Of a stretch of 64,000 nt of DNA, positions 37,476 through 49,860 are shown piece after piece. Each line of letters opens with the position of its first letter. Positions within the stretch are counted from its first letter, which is position 1. The notes below the pieces were generated by a model. That model saw only the letters and a program-made list of their open reading frames with translations. It did no database searches and was not told where the DNA came from. This DNA comes from Pholiota molesta. Lineage: Eukaryota; Basidiomycota; Agaricomycetes; Agaricales; Strophariaceae. Both the position numbers and the translations under genes were made by a program. The DNA lies in contig JACGCK010000033.1 of the NCBI GenBank assembly GCA_014925825.1, positions 186,001-250,000 of the forward strand. The letters are read 5' to 3'.

Positions 37476-38397
37476 GGGGGTAGGGAGAGAGGTGATCGGG
37501 ACTCGAGTGTGTCGGTAGTCGTTAACAGGGGAATTGAGACTTCTGTGTCGAAGGAGTCGGCAGAAGAGGTTGGGAGGAGTATCTTTTGCTACGTCAGATT
37601 CTTATATACTTGCATGACCATGAACGCATGCATGGCCAAACCCTGCACATGCAGAATGGTGGGAGATTGAGAAGGCTGTGTTGGGGCTGTGCGCCGCAGC
37701 TGCGGACCACATCCTATCAGACCTCCGAGCAATCGCAGATCTCAATGGAAGTTCGACGCACTGTGTTATTGCACAGAGCACATGCCAGGTAATGTCATAG
37801 CCCGCAGTCTGCAATGAAGTGCTAAATTTTTTTGAATGTTTTGAGTGTGCCTGATGTGTAACTGGACGGAAGGTAGGTCTGGCCGATGCTAGTAGTAGTA
37901 CATCGCCAAAAAAGCGCCCTCTACCAACCTAGGTGAGGGAATCCTATAAGTTCTGCTAAGATCCCATACACTGGTCGCAAATGTAGGGTAATTGAGGCTT
38001 TATCACAATGTCATAAATCACCATAAAATGCTCGGAACACTCCTGACATTGGTATGGCAGTTCTATAATAATAGAATCCTATAGAATCAATAGAATTTGA
38101 ATAGAATCCATTAGAATGCAAGTGATCATTACAAGGGTTTGCTGAGCTGGAATCCTATGCGAGGAATTTGAGAGTCACAAGTCCTTGGAAAGCTTGCGAA
38201 AACCTTACAAATGAATTCCATTGTATTCTCTATCTTGTAGCCGTACAATCCCTTGCAAGTCCGCACAAGTCTTGACTCTTCAGGGGGTTCACGTGATGCG
38301 CGTGGTAATGATCGGCGCACAGACCCGTGAATCGGCACCCACGGAGTTGTTTTCTGATCATCGTCATCACTGCTCCTGACGTCCACACCTTGTTCCA
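37476..38397. other. Intergenic between divergent genes
   Basis: This is a shared upstream region of the minus-strand gene and SIN3. A run of TAGAATC-like units occupies about 38060-38115. No gene recognised. Confidence 0.45.
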
Positions 38398-41300
38398 ATG
38401 GACATTGACCAGCCAGCAAGCTTTGCACATGGCCCGGAAGCCAAGGCGATAAACGGCAAAGTCCCCACGCCTCCGCTTGCTGACCACCACCCACTGGACC
38501 GGAGGCCGACACCTAAGCTTGAGCCTAGCGAAATGCCTCGAGAGGAACGTGTTGACCGCATGGCCACTTCGCGTGTGGGGACCCCCAGTGCTAGGCCTCG
38601 ATCGGAAAGAGACGTCGATGATGCTGCTGGCCAAGCGTCTTCCTCGCAACGATCTCGCAGGCCCTCGCCAATGGACCCGCAGAACTACGCCTCTCTCGAC
38701 CGACCCCTCAATGTCACCGACGCACTCACCTATCTCGATGCCGTCAAGTCCCAGTTCCAGGACCAGCCGGACGTCTATAACCACTTCCTCGACATCATGA
38801 AGGAATTCAAAAACGAACAGTGGGTCTTGGTCTTATGTTCCCTGTCATTGATGTCATGCTCACTCTACCTAGAATTGATACCCCAGGAGTAATCAAACGT
38901 GTCTCTTATCTTTTCAACGGCCATCCCGCACTCATTCAGGGATTCAACACGTTTTTGCCAGTTGGCTATCGGATAGAGTGCTCGACGGACCCTTACGACG
39001 CAGGCTTCATCACCGTCACCACTCCTAGCGGTTCGACCGTGCAGGCTACAACATCTAATGGAGGCGGTCAAACGTTGTCATGGTCAACAGGACCACCGCC
39101 ACCACCGCGGCACAACATAGAAGGTAAAAATATTCTGACTTGTTCCTACTATATCTCACTCTGTTGTTAGTGGATCACCCTCCGCCCCCAGCCTCGCCGG
39201 ATCCCCGAACGTTCGCTGTCGACGGCCAAGCCATTGAGCCTGCAGTGCAATATGTCCAGAAAATCAAGCAGCGCTGCGATCCGGACACCTACCGTCAGTT
39301 CTTGGACATACTTTCGCGCTACCATCACGCATCGGATACCATCGACGAGGTTTGTTGATTGATTGTTCGAAATATCCAACATTGCTAATTTGTTCTATCA
39401 GGAGGAGGTCTCTAACCAAATTGCCACCCTTTTCGCCAACGCACCGGACTTGCGGGAGGACTTTAGTGTTTTTATGCCGGGGAAAGGCGACTCCCACGCA
39501 CGTGACAGGGAAAAGAATCGCCGCAAGCTCGACGTCGTTGCTAGTTCGATGAGTGCTGCTGCATCACTCCCACAGAAGCGGAAGCGAAAGCTCGCCGAAA
39601 AGGAAAGGGAGCGAGAGAAGGAGCCCACACCGGCGAAAGCTGCGCCTCCGGCCAAGGTATGTGTGGCGCTCATGCTTATTGTTCTCGCTGATCTCCTGCC
39701 ACCAGAAACCCAAACACGCATCCGCGCAAGATCTCACACCCATTTCGTACCACCCAAAGCACGCTGCCACCGCCCCACCCTCTCCCCGCCGCCCGACCCA
39801 CCACGCCCTGCCACCGCCGCCCCCACGCATGCCTCCGGCGAACGACGAGACCCAGTTCTTCGATCGCGTCAAGCGCGCGCTCGACAACCGGGAGATCTAC
39901 AACGAGTTCCTGAAGCTCGTCAACCTCTTCGCGCAGGACTACATCGACACGGCGCGGCTTGTGAAGGAGAGCCGGCACTTCCTGGGGGAGACGGAGCTCT
40001 ACAAGCAGTTCCGCGAGATCCTGGGGTGGGACGAGAAGAAGGAGAAGGAGCATTATTTGGCGGAGCAGCAGTCTTTGAGCAGCTGGACGAAGCCTGCGAT
40101 CAAGGGGCTTCCGCAAAGACCCGGGCGGATCGATTTGAGTGAGAAGTATGGGAGTTATCGGAGGGTCCCTGCGAGTGTATGTCGTTTCTTATATTATCCA
40201 CCTCCATACTGAAGTTGTCTAGGAGGCGAATGTTCCGTGCTCTGGACGAGATGAAATGTGTCGATCCGTTTTGAACGATGAATGGGTATCACATCCGACG
40301 TGGACGAGCGAAGACTGGGGATTCACTTCAGGCCGCAAGAACATCTACGAGGAAGCCCTGCATCGTACCGAAGAAGAGCGGCACGAATACGACTTCCACA
40401 TCGAAGCGATTGTACGGACTATTGCGATGCTGGAACCCATCAACAACAAAATCGCGCAAATGAACCCGGAAGACCGAGGGAACTTCAAGCTCAAGGCGAA
40501 CCTGGGCGGGTCGTGGAAGGCGATCCACCAACGGGTGATCAAGAAGATCTACGGGCGCGAGGCGGGGCTGGAGGTGATCCAGGCGATGCAGGACGTGCCG
40601 GCGTCGGCGATCCCCGTGGTGCTCGGGCGCCTGAAGCTGAAGGAGGAGGAGTGGAAGCGCGGGCAGCGCGCGTGGAACAAGATGTGGCGCGAGGTCGACG
40701 CGCGCAACTACGCGAAGAGCCTCGACCACCAGGCGATCACGTGGAAGCTCGCGGACAAGAAGGCGCTGACGGCGAAGGCGCTCGTGCACCAGATCGAGAC
40801 GGCAAGGGAGGAGCAGATGGCGAAGCGCGCGGCGCTGGTGGACCCGCTGTTCGCGCGCACGCGCGTCAGGTACCAGCTGGAGTTCGCAATGGAGGACGCG
40901 GCGGTGCTGCAGGACGCGGTGAAGCTCGTGTTCTCGTTCCTGGACCGCACGCAGGGGCAGCTGAACGTCACGGAGCGGCGGCGCATCGAGAGCTTCCTGC
41001 GCACGTACATCCCGCTGTTCTTCGCGCTGAACCCGGTCGAGTTCAATTCGGCCTTTGTTGTGCACGACCTCGTGGAGAGCGACGCGGCGAGCGACGTCGA
41101 TGTGGCGAGCGTGCACGGGGCGGACGACAGCGAGGGGCTTGGGGGCTCGTCGCGCGCGGGTGGTAAGGGGCGGAACGGGCGCAGCGCGCACCACCACACG
41201 CTGCTCAGTGCGTCCGGGGGCGGCGACCTGCGGAAGAAGCTGCTCAAGGCGGAGCAGGCCAAGTCGACGAGCCGGAAGACGCGCGCGCAGGACGCGGCGG

Positions 41301-42621
41301 CGTCGCCTGCTGCGTCACGCTTTGCATCGCCAGTGGTGGTGGATGAGGAGCGCGAGGCGGCGGCAGCGGCGGCGAGGGTGGAGACGCTGCCCTATGGGCC
41401 CGGAAGAAGGTCGTCGAGGGTGGCGAATGTGTTCTTTACGAATACGACGTTTTATGCGATGATGCGGTTGCTCGAGGTGCGCGTATTGTTGCTTTTCAGC
41501 TCGAATTCCTTTTCTGACTTGAGGATTGCTGCTTTTTTTCATCATAGGTGCTCTACTCTCGCTTGCACCTGTTCAAAGGCATCGCAGCCAAACTTGCTCA
41601 GACGCCTACTTCGAGCGAGCGCGATTCACCGCCGGGACCATCGACTTCAACAGCGCCCAAGGTCAATGGAAATGGCGCTGTCAATCACTATGAAATGCTC
41701 CTCGGCCGAATCGAGGCGCTCTTCACCAATGAGATCGAGCAGAACGTCTTTGAAGATCAAACGCGTGCGATTTTTGGTACCAAGGTTCGTAACCCTTCTT
41801 CTCAATAAGGTGCAGATACTAATGTGATATGACCTGTAGGACTCGTATAAGATTTTCACGGTGGACAAGGTTATCGGCGCAGTGATCAAGCAGGTGCAGG
41901 CGGTGATTGCGGATCCGAAGAGCCAAGAGTTGCTGGAGTTCCTCAAGCGGGAGCGATCCCTTGCGTCGCCGACGACTCAAGATCGTATCAACCACAGGCG
42001 CCAGGCCGAAAAAGTCCTAGGGCCAGACGAGAACGTCTTTCGTATTGATTGGGTGCGTTCTAATCGCTTTTCATTCATTTTGTGGATATTGAATGGCTTT
42101 TAGCTCTCTGAATCCAAGTTGATGACGATCCAACTGATTGGGAAGGACGATTCGAGTTGGGATGATTCGGAGGTTTTGACCAATCGGTGGCAGTCGTATA
42201 TTGATGCCTATGTTTCGGTGTGTTGTGATTGAATGTTGAAGTTAGATGTATGCTGATAGTTTTATCAGGGCGAAACTACTGAAGGTGTACCGCAAGCGCG
42301 CGTTAAGCGGCCGTATCTGCGACGGTGAGTTCCTCTAGAAGTCTCTTTCATGAAAGTTAACTAAATATACTCGTGATTAGAAACCTTCCTGCTGCGGTAC
42401 GCGAGACACAACCGGACGTCTCCTCCCAAGATGGGTTGGAGATCAAAGTCTGTCTGCGTACGTATCGTCTGTTCTATGTACCCCGCACCGAGGACTTTAT
42501 GTGGCGATACCGATATAAGGAGGAGATGGAGAAGAATTCGAAGCAGCTGGCGCTGCGGAATGGCCTGCGACGCAAATGGCTAGCAGCGGAGTCTGCCGCT
42601 AAAATGGTTATGGAGTCCTAG
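38398..42621 (+). CDS. SIN3: SIN3-type transcriptional co-repressor
   Basis: Scaffold of the Rpd3/Sin3 histone deacetylase complex, acting in the nucleus. Exons: 38398-38819, 38873-39123, 39171-39349, 39402-39657, 39707-40176, 40223-41476, 41548-41784, 41840-42052, 42104-42217, 42269-42324, 42381-42621; 1230 aa with no frame breaks. Paired amphipathic helices: PAH1 from [16 protein letters not shown] to FNTFLPVGY (about residues 100-175); PAH2 from [16 protein letters not shown] to [12 protein letters not shown]3 from FFDRVKRAL to FREILGW. The HDAC-interaction region follows ([43 protein letters not shown]). The Sin3 C-terminal domain includes [20 protein letters not shown] and ends near [11 protein letters not shown]. 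It is somewhat shorter than yeast Sin3 because the N-terminus and linkers are short. Confidence 0.95.
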
Positions 42622-43023
42622 AGACTTCAGGTTTTTTAAATCTTCCGTGCCATTTTTTTCTGCATCGACATCGACTATCTTTATCCTATCCGACACACGT
42701 TTAATTCCTGCTTGTTCTTGGTTTGCTGTTGTATATTATTTATTGTATTATATGGTCATATATCCATTGGTTGTCGTGATATACATAGATTTTGGACATC
42801 ATCTACGAGTTGAAAATATCTCGGTAAGATCTCTGTGGTTTTACCGTCATCTATAACACGATCTGTGATCATGATCATGATTATCAGGTCTATCTTTACC
42901 AGCCATTCAGCGACGATTGCACTACATCAGCGATATTACAACCCGGCTTATAAAGATAGGTGTTCCTACTTTGCCACTCTTCTTTGACCCATACTGAACC
43001 ATCTATCAGGCTCAGTGACTGCG
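42622..43023. other. Intergenic SIN3-ALDH spacer
   Basis: This is the 3' flank of SIN3 followed by the promoter of the aldehyde dehydrogenase. A GATCATGATCATGAT palindromic run lies near 42870-42884. Confidence 0.5.
42948..42955 (+). promoter_or_regulatory. TATA-like box of the aldehyde dehydrogenase gene
   Basis: TTATAAAG lies about 70 bp upstream of the ATG at 43024. Confidence 0.4.
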
Positions 43024-44894
43024 ATGCCAGGGCTAACTCAGCTTTACATCAACGGAAACTACGGCCCATCCAGCTCCGGGGAAACCTTCGAGATCCATAA
43101 CCCGTTCTCTGGACAGGTCGTCGGGACAGCCGCTTCCGCCTCAAGCGCAGACGGCAAAGCGGCGGTGGACGCCGCTGCGAAGGCCTTCAAGACTTGGGAA
43201 CACTCAAGCCCCAATGACCGCCGCGATATCTTTCTGAGGGCGGCGACACTGCTCGAGTCGGACAAGTACCGCGCGAAAGTCGCGCAGTGCATGGCGGAGG
43301 AGGTCGCGGCGCCCTTGTATTGGTCCATGTTCAATATAATGGGATCGGCCAATCTATTGCGCACGCAGGCGGGTATGGTTGAGAGGTTGAAGGGCGAGAT
43401 ATTCCCGTCTGGGACTGTTCCAGGCGCCCAGGTTATCTCGCAGCGTCGTGCAATGGGCGTAGTGTATGTGCTTCGCTTCTCAAATCTGTGGTCTCGTTCA
43501 CATACGACTTTTGCTTTTCTTCAGCTTTTGTATCGCCCCTTGGAACGCACCGATCACACTCACTGTCAGGGCGATCGCATCTCCTCTTATAGCTGGAAAC
43601 ACGATCGTTCTGAAGCCCTCAGAAACTACGCCAAGGTCCCAGTCAATCGTCGTGGAATTAATGGAGGAAGCAGGCTTACCCGCTGGCGTCCTTAACTTCC
43701 TCCCCATGTCGCGCGAAGGCACCGCTGCCCTGACTGCTGAGATTATTGGCAATCCGCTTGTTCGCAATGTTAACGTGCGTGATATTTCCTATCTTTTGGG
43801 CCTTTGGAGACCACCGAATTAACATTGGAATAGTTCACAGGAGGTGATCGCGTAGGCAAAATTATTGCGATGGAGGCAGCCAAACACCTTAAACCCTGTA
43901 TCCTCGAGCTAGGCGGAAAGTCGCCCGCAGTCGTAAGTTTCTCTTTCAGGTGTCTATTTCTGGTTCAAGAATGTTTTTGTCAGGTATTAAACGATGCCAA
44001 TATTGCTGAGGCTGCGAAGGGCCTGGTTTTCGGAGCTTTAGCAAATTCTGGTCAGGTAAGCTTGTATCTACTTCACTTTCGGTTTATTACCCGGCTCTGA
44101 CCCCATCTAGATATGCATGTCAACTGAGCGCGTAATCGTCCAAAGTGGTATCGCGGAAGAGCTTATCTCACAAATTAAAGGGCTGTGTGAGTCCATAAAA
44201 GTCGGCGATACAACCACAGAACGCACCGCCCCCGTCGGGGCGCTCTTCACTGAGTCCTTAGCCGAAAACATTGTCGGCATGATTAGAGAGGCGCAAGCCA
44301 GCGGCGCTGAAGTAATTTTGGGGGACACCAACAGGAAGAAGTCCGTACTGGTCCCCCATTTAATTAGGAATGTAAAGCCTGGAATGAGATTGTGGGATCG
44401 GGAAACCTTTGGACCAGGTGAGATATCATATATCAAGCTGCATGTGTATGGTGCAAAACTGACGTGTGATATCATAGTTATGGTTTTTGCTGTCGCTGAC
44501 ACAGTCGATGAAGCGGTGGACTTGGCCAACGCTTCAGACTATTCCTTAGCCGCTTCGCTCTGGACGGGCGACATCTTTGCTGGACAAGCGATTGCTTCCC
44601 GTATCCGCGCCGGTACGACCTTGCACCTCTGTACAATGAAAGTCATCTCATAGCTATATCGTGTAGGTTGCACCAGTATCAATGGCCCAACCCTCCATTC
44701 TGAACCTGCAGACGGGCTAGTAGGACTAGGGTAAGTGATTATTTGTCGCCGTGACCACTCTGCTTTTTCAAACCCGTCCGGCTTTTAGAGGAGCTTCTGG
44801 CTATGGCCGCTTTCACATCGAGAACTTTACGGATCGTCGGAGCATAATCATTCACCCATCGGGAAGGAAGTATCCGCCACCTTTCTTCACCTGA
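43024..44894 (+). CDS. Aldehyde dehydrogenase (aromatic/salicylaldehyde-type)
   Basis: NAD(P)-dependent oxidation of an aldehyde to an acid. Exons: 43024-43463, 43525-43774, 43834-43932, 43984-44055, 44111-44417, 44478-44612, 44667-44730, 44789-44894; 490 aa, the standard ALDH length. Motifs in order are APWNAPITL with the catalytic-site Asn, NTIVLKPSE with the cofactor Lys, FTGGDRVGK, LELGGKSP with the general-base Glu, SGQICMSTER with the nucleophile Cys, ETFGP, and GYGRFHIENFTDRRSI at the end. The closest remembered relatives are fungal salicylaldehyde/vanillin dehydrogenases, so an aromatic aldehyde substrate is plausible but not shown. The start is the first ATG; codons just upstream (GTG ACT GCG) belong to the leader. 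Confidence 0.92.
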
Positions 44895-45154
44895 GTAAGT
44901 TAAATGTTCCCTGTTGTCGAAACTTGGCAGCTGCAGTTCATTACCACTAAATACTGAGCAAGAAGTAGACTAGCAATTATTAAGCATAAGAAGTTTTGTA
45001 CCATATATGCCACTGACACAGTAAAAATTTAAAATGATGTAACTGATCCCGCCCTCAGGCCTCAAGACTCACAGTGCTCACTGCTCAGTGCTCACTGCTT
45101 GCAGAATATTGAATCTCGAGCTATTAAATGAATACATAGAAAGTCAAAAAAAGT

Positions 45155-45239
45155 TGGACGCATTGGGAATTGAACCCAACACCTCTCGCAAACCATTGAA
45201 ATGCTAAGCGAGCGTGATAACCAACTACACCATGTGCCC
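45155..45239 (-). tRNA. tRNA-Ala(AGC) with 11-nt intron
   Basis: Minus-strand copy with the same 74-nt mature sequence as the genes at 46, 33594 and 61512: anticodon AGC, G3-U70, the A5/C68 mismatch. The intron is 11 nt. The downstream side carries a TGAGCACTG/AGCAGTG microrepeat. Confidence 0.93.
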
Positions 45240-46903
45240 GACAAATCTTACAGATTAAAAAAACATTTGACGCTGTTAGAGATATTGAACACAATACTGA
45301 TTCAGTGATCATTGATTTTTTGTCCTAGGCGCCCAACCCATACTATTTTTAGGACACCTATGTGAGAGACGAGCTTGTTCACATAAACATGTCAATTTCA
45401 AAATGAAGAGGATGCTGTGGATTCTGGAATATGATCTGTCTGATTTATTGTTGACATACTCACTTCAAATATATAATTGCTAGTGGAAAATTTGTTAGCA
45501 TCAGGGTAAGTAATGCTAATAAGGAAAATCAGTAATAGTAGTCAGAGAAGATTTTTTATCTTGTCTGAGAGCGAGGGAAAATGGCCAGAGATATGTGCCG
45601 TAAATTCTCAGAGCTATAGAATCTTCTTCGGCAGTCACTATCTTGAAGCTCGTCCCCTTCGCAAATCATCCGCAGGAAGAAGCGCGGCGCGCGCATTTTT
45701 TTTTTTTTGATAAAAAAAAAGTCAAAATGACCGTTTGAGAGCCGGAGAAGGCTTTATCTACTCCTTCTAATTCAATAGTTCTTTATTTCTGCTGCGATCA
45801 TGAGACGCACCCCTCCCGGACCCTTGCATGCAGGCAGCAGAGCTCAATTAGGACCTAACTTACGGTTAACTATGTGCAGTTACTACGATACGTAGCTCAT
45901 GGCCTCGGATGGCCGCACCAGTCGACTATGCCATCAATGTGTTGACCAGTTATTTGTCCCTGTAGGTCCTGGTCCTGCTTGTGGCGCCTGCCTCGTCGTG
46001 TGTCAACATGTCAATAATTATTTACGTCGCCTCGAGGAGCCTCGAGGTCAGGACCGGAATGATTGGCGCTCAATGTAAAAACGTTTGGCAGCCTTGGCTT
46101 GCATAGAGTTCGCATCATTGCACCTGATTGCGCGCTGCGTAAAAGCCTATGTTGCTTTATTCTTATGTCTGATCTTAATGCTCATTTCATTCGAATCAGA
46201 AAGTACTCTCTGTGCTCTCATAGCGGCCTCGCATATCCGACCCTCTTCCACAAAATATCTTCCCTGGAGGCTGCAGCTCACATCTTAAATTGCCGAATCT
46301 TTGGAGTCATCCAGTATTGATAAGAAACCATGGCGAAGAGACGCCGCGATGCGCGTCTGTTATTCAGCCAAATCCATCAGACTCCAGAGTCCATCAGCAT
46401 ATATCGCTTCCCTGAAGCAGTGAAGATGGTCCACTCCTTGAAGTGTTTCAATATGTCGATTGAGTATCCTTGCTTATTAATAGTAATTGTGCAGAAACGC
46501 GTCTGCTCTTCAGCCAAGTCCGACAGCATATACCTAATGTAAATATTCTGCGGACTATTTGATATATATGCAAAAGGACTGTGGTCTTTGAAAAGAAAGA
46601 GTACTCGTTTGAAAGATATATGACCATTTTAGATTACACTTTCGCATGGAACACTTCCGTTGAAGTTCCGCAGCCTTCCGCTGCAATCGAATCACGAAAC
46701 TAAAACATGTTGGCAACTGTGGAGTTCGGAAGAATTAAGTTCATAACCAACACAGCATCGCACCAGCGTTTCTGTGATTTCACTCGATACCAACTGACCC
46801 ACGCACGGCCCGTTTGTCATATAAATAAGAACCTTGTGCTGATTTTAATTCCAACGACCAAGGACTCCCGTTCTTAGCACACAGTTCGTTGAAAGCCCTC
46901 ATC
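45240..46903. other. Intergenic upstream of glycosidase copy B
   Basis: From about 45640 this is the promoter-side part of the duplicated segment. Two related blocks (CGCGTCTG, then TTATTCAGCCAA or CTCTTCAGCCAA, then AGCATATA) occur at about 46356-46404 and 46498-46532 and are matched in the other arm. No gene recognised. Confidence 0.5.
46818..46829 (+). promoter_or_regulatory. TATA-like box of glycosidase copy B
   Basis: CATATAAATAAG lies 75-86 bp before the ATG at 46904, at the same distance as the TTATAAG element of copy A. Confidence 0.45.
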
Positions 46904-48251
46904 ATGTTACGCGCCAGTAAAAATATGCCGCTGCGAACATTTGTTCTTCTCTCCGCCTTGACATCCCACGCCCTGTCCGCGTCGTCTTCGTCCTCTGACG
47001 CTGTTCCATTTTCACCTGGATTCGACATCGATAGTGTTATAACCCTCGCCGAATCCCTCCCATCGCACTCCTGGGAGTTTGGCACCGCGTCTGAGGCTCT
47101 GCTTGAGCTTTATGACGCGCCTGTTGCGGTTTACGGCACGCCTTTCCCAGTGCCAACGATCCAGCCTCAAGATTCGCCATCCCTCACTTACGCGCAACAG
47201 AGAATCGTAATCGGCGTTCCTCCTAACGGATTGAGTGACGGAGATGGTGCCGTTGGCGATCCCGCAAGCCTAGGTGTTAGCGCTGTGTTGCTAGGAATGA
47301 CCAATGCGACATACGCCCAAGCCGTCGCTGCGGAGGCAGAGTACCTTTTGACTGGCGCCCCGAGGTGGTGGAATGGTGCTATTTCGCATCGAGCCCAGTA
47401 TGCGGAGCTCTGGTAAGTTCGATTCAGCTGATCATTGGGCGCTTATTTTGTTGATAATTTTGGGCGACTACTTATCTAGGGCCGACTTCATCTATATGGC
47501 TCCCCCATTCCTCGCATATTACGGCGTGGCCACAAATAATGCCACGGTTCTCAAAGCCGCTGCAGATCAATGCGTCTTATACCAACAGATTCTGGTCGCA
47601 AACACCACTGCCACTGATCCTTCTCCGCCAACAACCCATCCCATAGATGCTGCTGGTCTGTGGACACATATCATGGGTCCAGCCAGCGACGACCCCGGCA
47701 TCTGGTCGACTGGCAATGCATGGGCTGCCGCAGGCACAATGCGTGTTTTGGCGACGGTGGTAAATGCACCCCGAACTTTATTCAGCGACGACGGTCCAGC
47801 ATCCTCAACCTGGAGATTGGGGGCTGTGACCGACCTCGTCCAGGTTATTCGTTCAATTCTCGACGGCGCAATCCTTGCGTCGTCAGATCAGGGCCTCTTG
47901 CGCAACTACATCGACGATCAAACGTGGTTCGGGGAGATCTCCGGGAGCTCCATGCTGGCCAGCGTCGCCTACCGACTCGCAACGCTGTCAAGCACTTCGG
48001 CCTTCCCTGGTCTGCTCTCGGCGACCGATGCTCAGAATTACATCGAGTTTGCCGAGGGCATCCGCACGATTCTTGGTAACGGCCAACATATCACTTCCAA
48101 TGGAACGGCAACACCCGCTGTGAATCCCCTTGGATGGGGTGATAGGAATCCGTATACGGCAGGCAGCCCTGAAGGCAACAACTTTGTTGTCCTGCTCTAT
48201 GCAGCATGGCGGGATTGTGTGCAAGCCAACGTGCAAGGGTGTCAAGCCTAG
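46904..48251 (+). CDS. Secreted six-hairpin glycosidase (GH88/GH105-like), copy B
   Basis: Exons 46904-47412 and 47480-48251 give 426 aa. It is closely similar to the protein of 12998-14363 from end to end, including the signal-like MPLRTFVLLSALTSHALS, SHSWEFGTASEALLELYD, the GIWSTGNAWAAAGTMR motif and the Cys-containing C-terminus. It lacks a few residues where copy A has an extra FPGASL-type insertion, near residue 375. Both copies are free of stops and keep the same splice sites, so both are probably functional. Expected role as for copy A: extracellular hydrolysis of a sugar polymer or oligomer, substrate unknown. Confidence 0.8.
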
Positions 48252-48669
48252 GTTGGAGTTTCTGGTTTTTTAATCGTGGTGTCATTTGGGTTTTAGGAAG
48301 ATGTAGAGGATAAGAAAAGGTTCGAAACGGCTAAAGAAAAAAACGTCTTGCATCCATTCCATATGTGCTCTTCTAAGCCGTTATTTAAGTTGGCTCTTAA
48401 TTTTTATTGTGTTGGTCAGATATTGACCTATCTCGTCTGAATCTTGGCATCTAGTAGCAATATGTATCTATCTACTCTATCTACTCAGAAATCACATATC
48501 TCATGCACGCTATGCATGGGCACGTATTTTTCCGATCTGACTTTCTGTTACTGTATGGGCGCCTATTTGAACCTATGCAGGGACGCCTTACCTATACAAA
48601 AAGATATTTGATTTCCCTGCGCAGCCGAGTTACAGTATGTACTGAAAAAAGATTGGAAAGTCTCACGCC
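48252..48669. other. Intergenic
   Basis: 3' flank of glycosidase copy B and promoter of the next gene. No separate gene recognised. Confidence 0.5.
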
Positions 48670-49860
48670 ATGTCTTCCTCAGATTCTCTCTTCCACACGC
48701 TCCCCACTCTCCTCCAGAAGAAGATAGACAATGCATTCACATCCACCGCCGCAAAGCATAAGCGCACTCTCACCCGCTCCTCTTCCCAGCATGTAGCGTC
48801 TACATCCACAATGGCGGGAGGCGGATTTCTGCCCCCATCTCCAGGTGCTGGTGGCTTCCTCGTGGATGACGCTGTCTCCCCCACTAGCGGTTTATCTGGA
48901 GGCGGCTTTCTTGTCGACGATCCTATTAGCAGCAGCAGCGGGGGAGGCGGATTCCTCGTCGACGAACCAGCACCTCCAACAGGCGGTGGGTTTCTCGTCG
49001 ACGAATCAGCACCTCCAACAGGCGGTGGGTTTCTCATCGAAGAAGACACACCGCATCGAACCCCTTCGCCACCCTCTTCCCAGCCAACTCAAATTCCATT
49101 TTCCCTCATCCCAGCCGCATTGCAACTCCTCGACCTACCCTCGGACGACCCGAAGTGCTTAGCGTGTTCCAGAACGCAGCAGGCGGATGGCGTTCGTCAA
49201 CCGTTCATCCGTTGGCCTCTTCCGCTGGGCTCGAGATAGCAGAGGAGGAAGGCGAGGGAGAGTGGGTCAGCAGGGACGACTGGCGCGCAGTATGTGCCGT
49301 TCTCCTGGAAGGCCGCGATGAAGAAGAGGAAGAGGGAGAAGATGAAGGCGACGAGGATGTCGACATGTCTGACGCCTACGCCGAACCTGACATTGCGTCT
49401 CCGCTCTCCGACATCTCCAGCCCGGAAGACTCGGACGACGAATACCGCCTATCTTCCACACGCAGCACGCGACGCAAGCCAACGCGACGCACACGCGGCG
49501 CGTCCGCCTCGTCCCCGATCCCCACATCCGAACACGCCAAGCCCACACCACGCCAGCGTCAAACCGCGCTGGAAGCCTTTTCGCTCTTCTTCCCCGATCT
49601 CAGTGACGGCGAGAACCTTCCTGCTCAGCGCATCAGGGTAGGGGAGATCCAGCGTGCGGCAGGTGTACTGAAGGAGAAGATCAAGGCTGAAGAGGTGTGC
49701 TTAGTTTATGATTATCGACTATTCTGACAAGTTTAATTTCTGACCTCGTATTCTTGATGCATAGATGGTCGAGATGCTTTCTATGTTCTCGACGGCGCCG
49801 GACAAGTCAGTGGGCTTGGATGACTTTACGCGAATGATGATCGCAGCAAAGCTCGCATAA
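48670..49860 (+). CDS. Uncharacterised GGFLVDD-repeat protein with EF-hand-like C-terminus (one apparent 1-base loss)
   Basis: No named family recognised. Exons 48670-49694 and 49765-49860 give about 373 aa after one base is added at the C run 49149-49151. There the frame passes from LLDLPSDD to EVLSVFQNAAGGW. Residues 45-125 hold five copies of a G-G-F-L-[VI]-[DE]-[DE] motif, two of them in a perfect-looking 54-bp tandem repeat (about 48950-49040). A central acidic block (EEEEEGEDEGDEDVDMSD) is followed by a basic, threonine-rich linker. The last ~80 residues (RQRQTALEAFSLFFPDL, IRVGEIQRAAGVL, EEMVEMLSMFSTAPDKSVGLDDFTRMMIA) have the helix-loop-helix pairing of EF-hands, but the calcium-binding loops are not canonical. 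Confidence 0.7.

Larger units (their letters stand above)
45640..48251. repeat. Inverted segmental duplication, arm B
   Basis: Counterpart of 12998-15730 in opposite orientation: same glycosidase gene, same intron position, same upstream landmarks. A poly-T/poly-A run at about 45699-45720 interrupts the alignment here. Limits are approximate. Confidence 0.85.

Noticed and set aside
48950..49040. CRISPR-like or satellite array
   Set aside because: The repeat is an in-frame two-unit duplication within a coding exon; this is eukaryotic DNA and there are no spacers.
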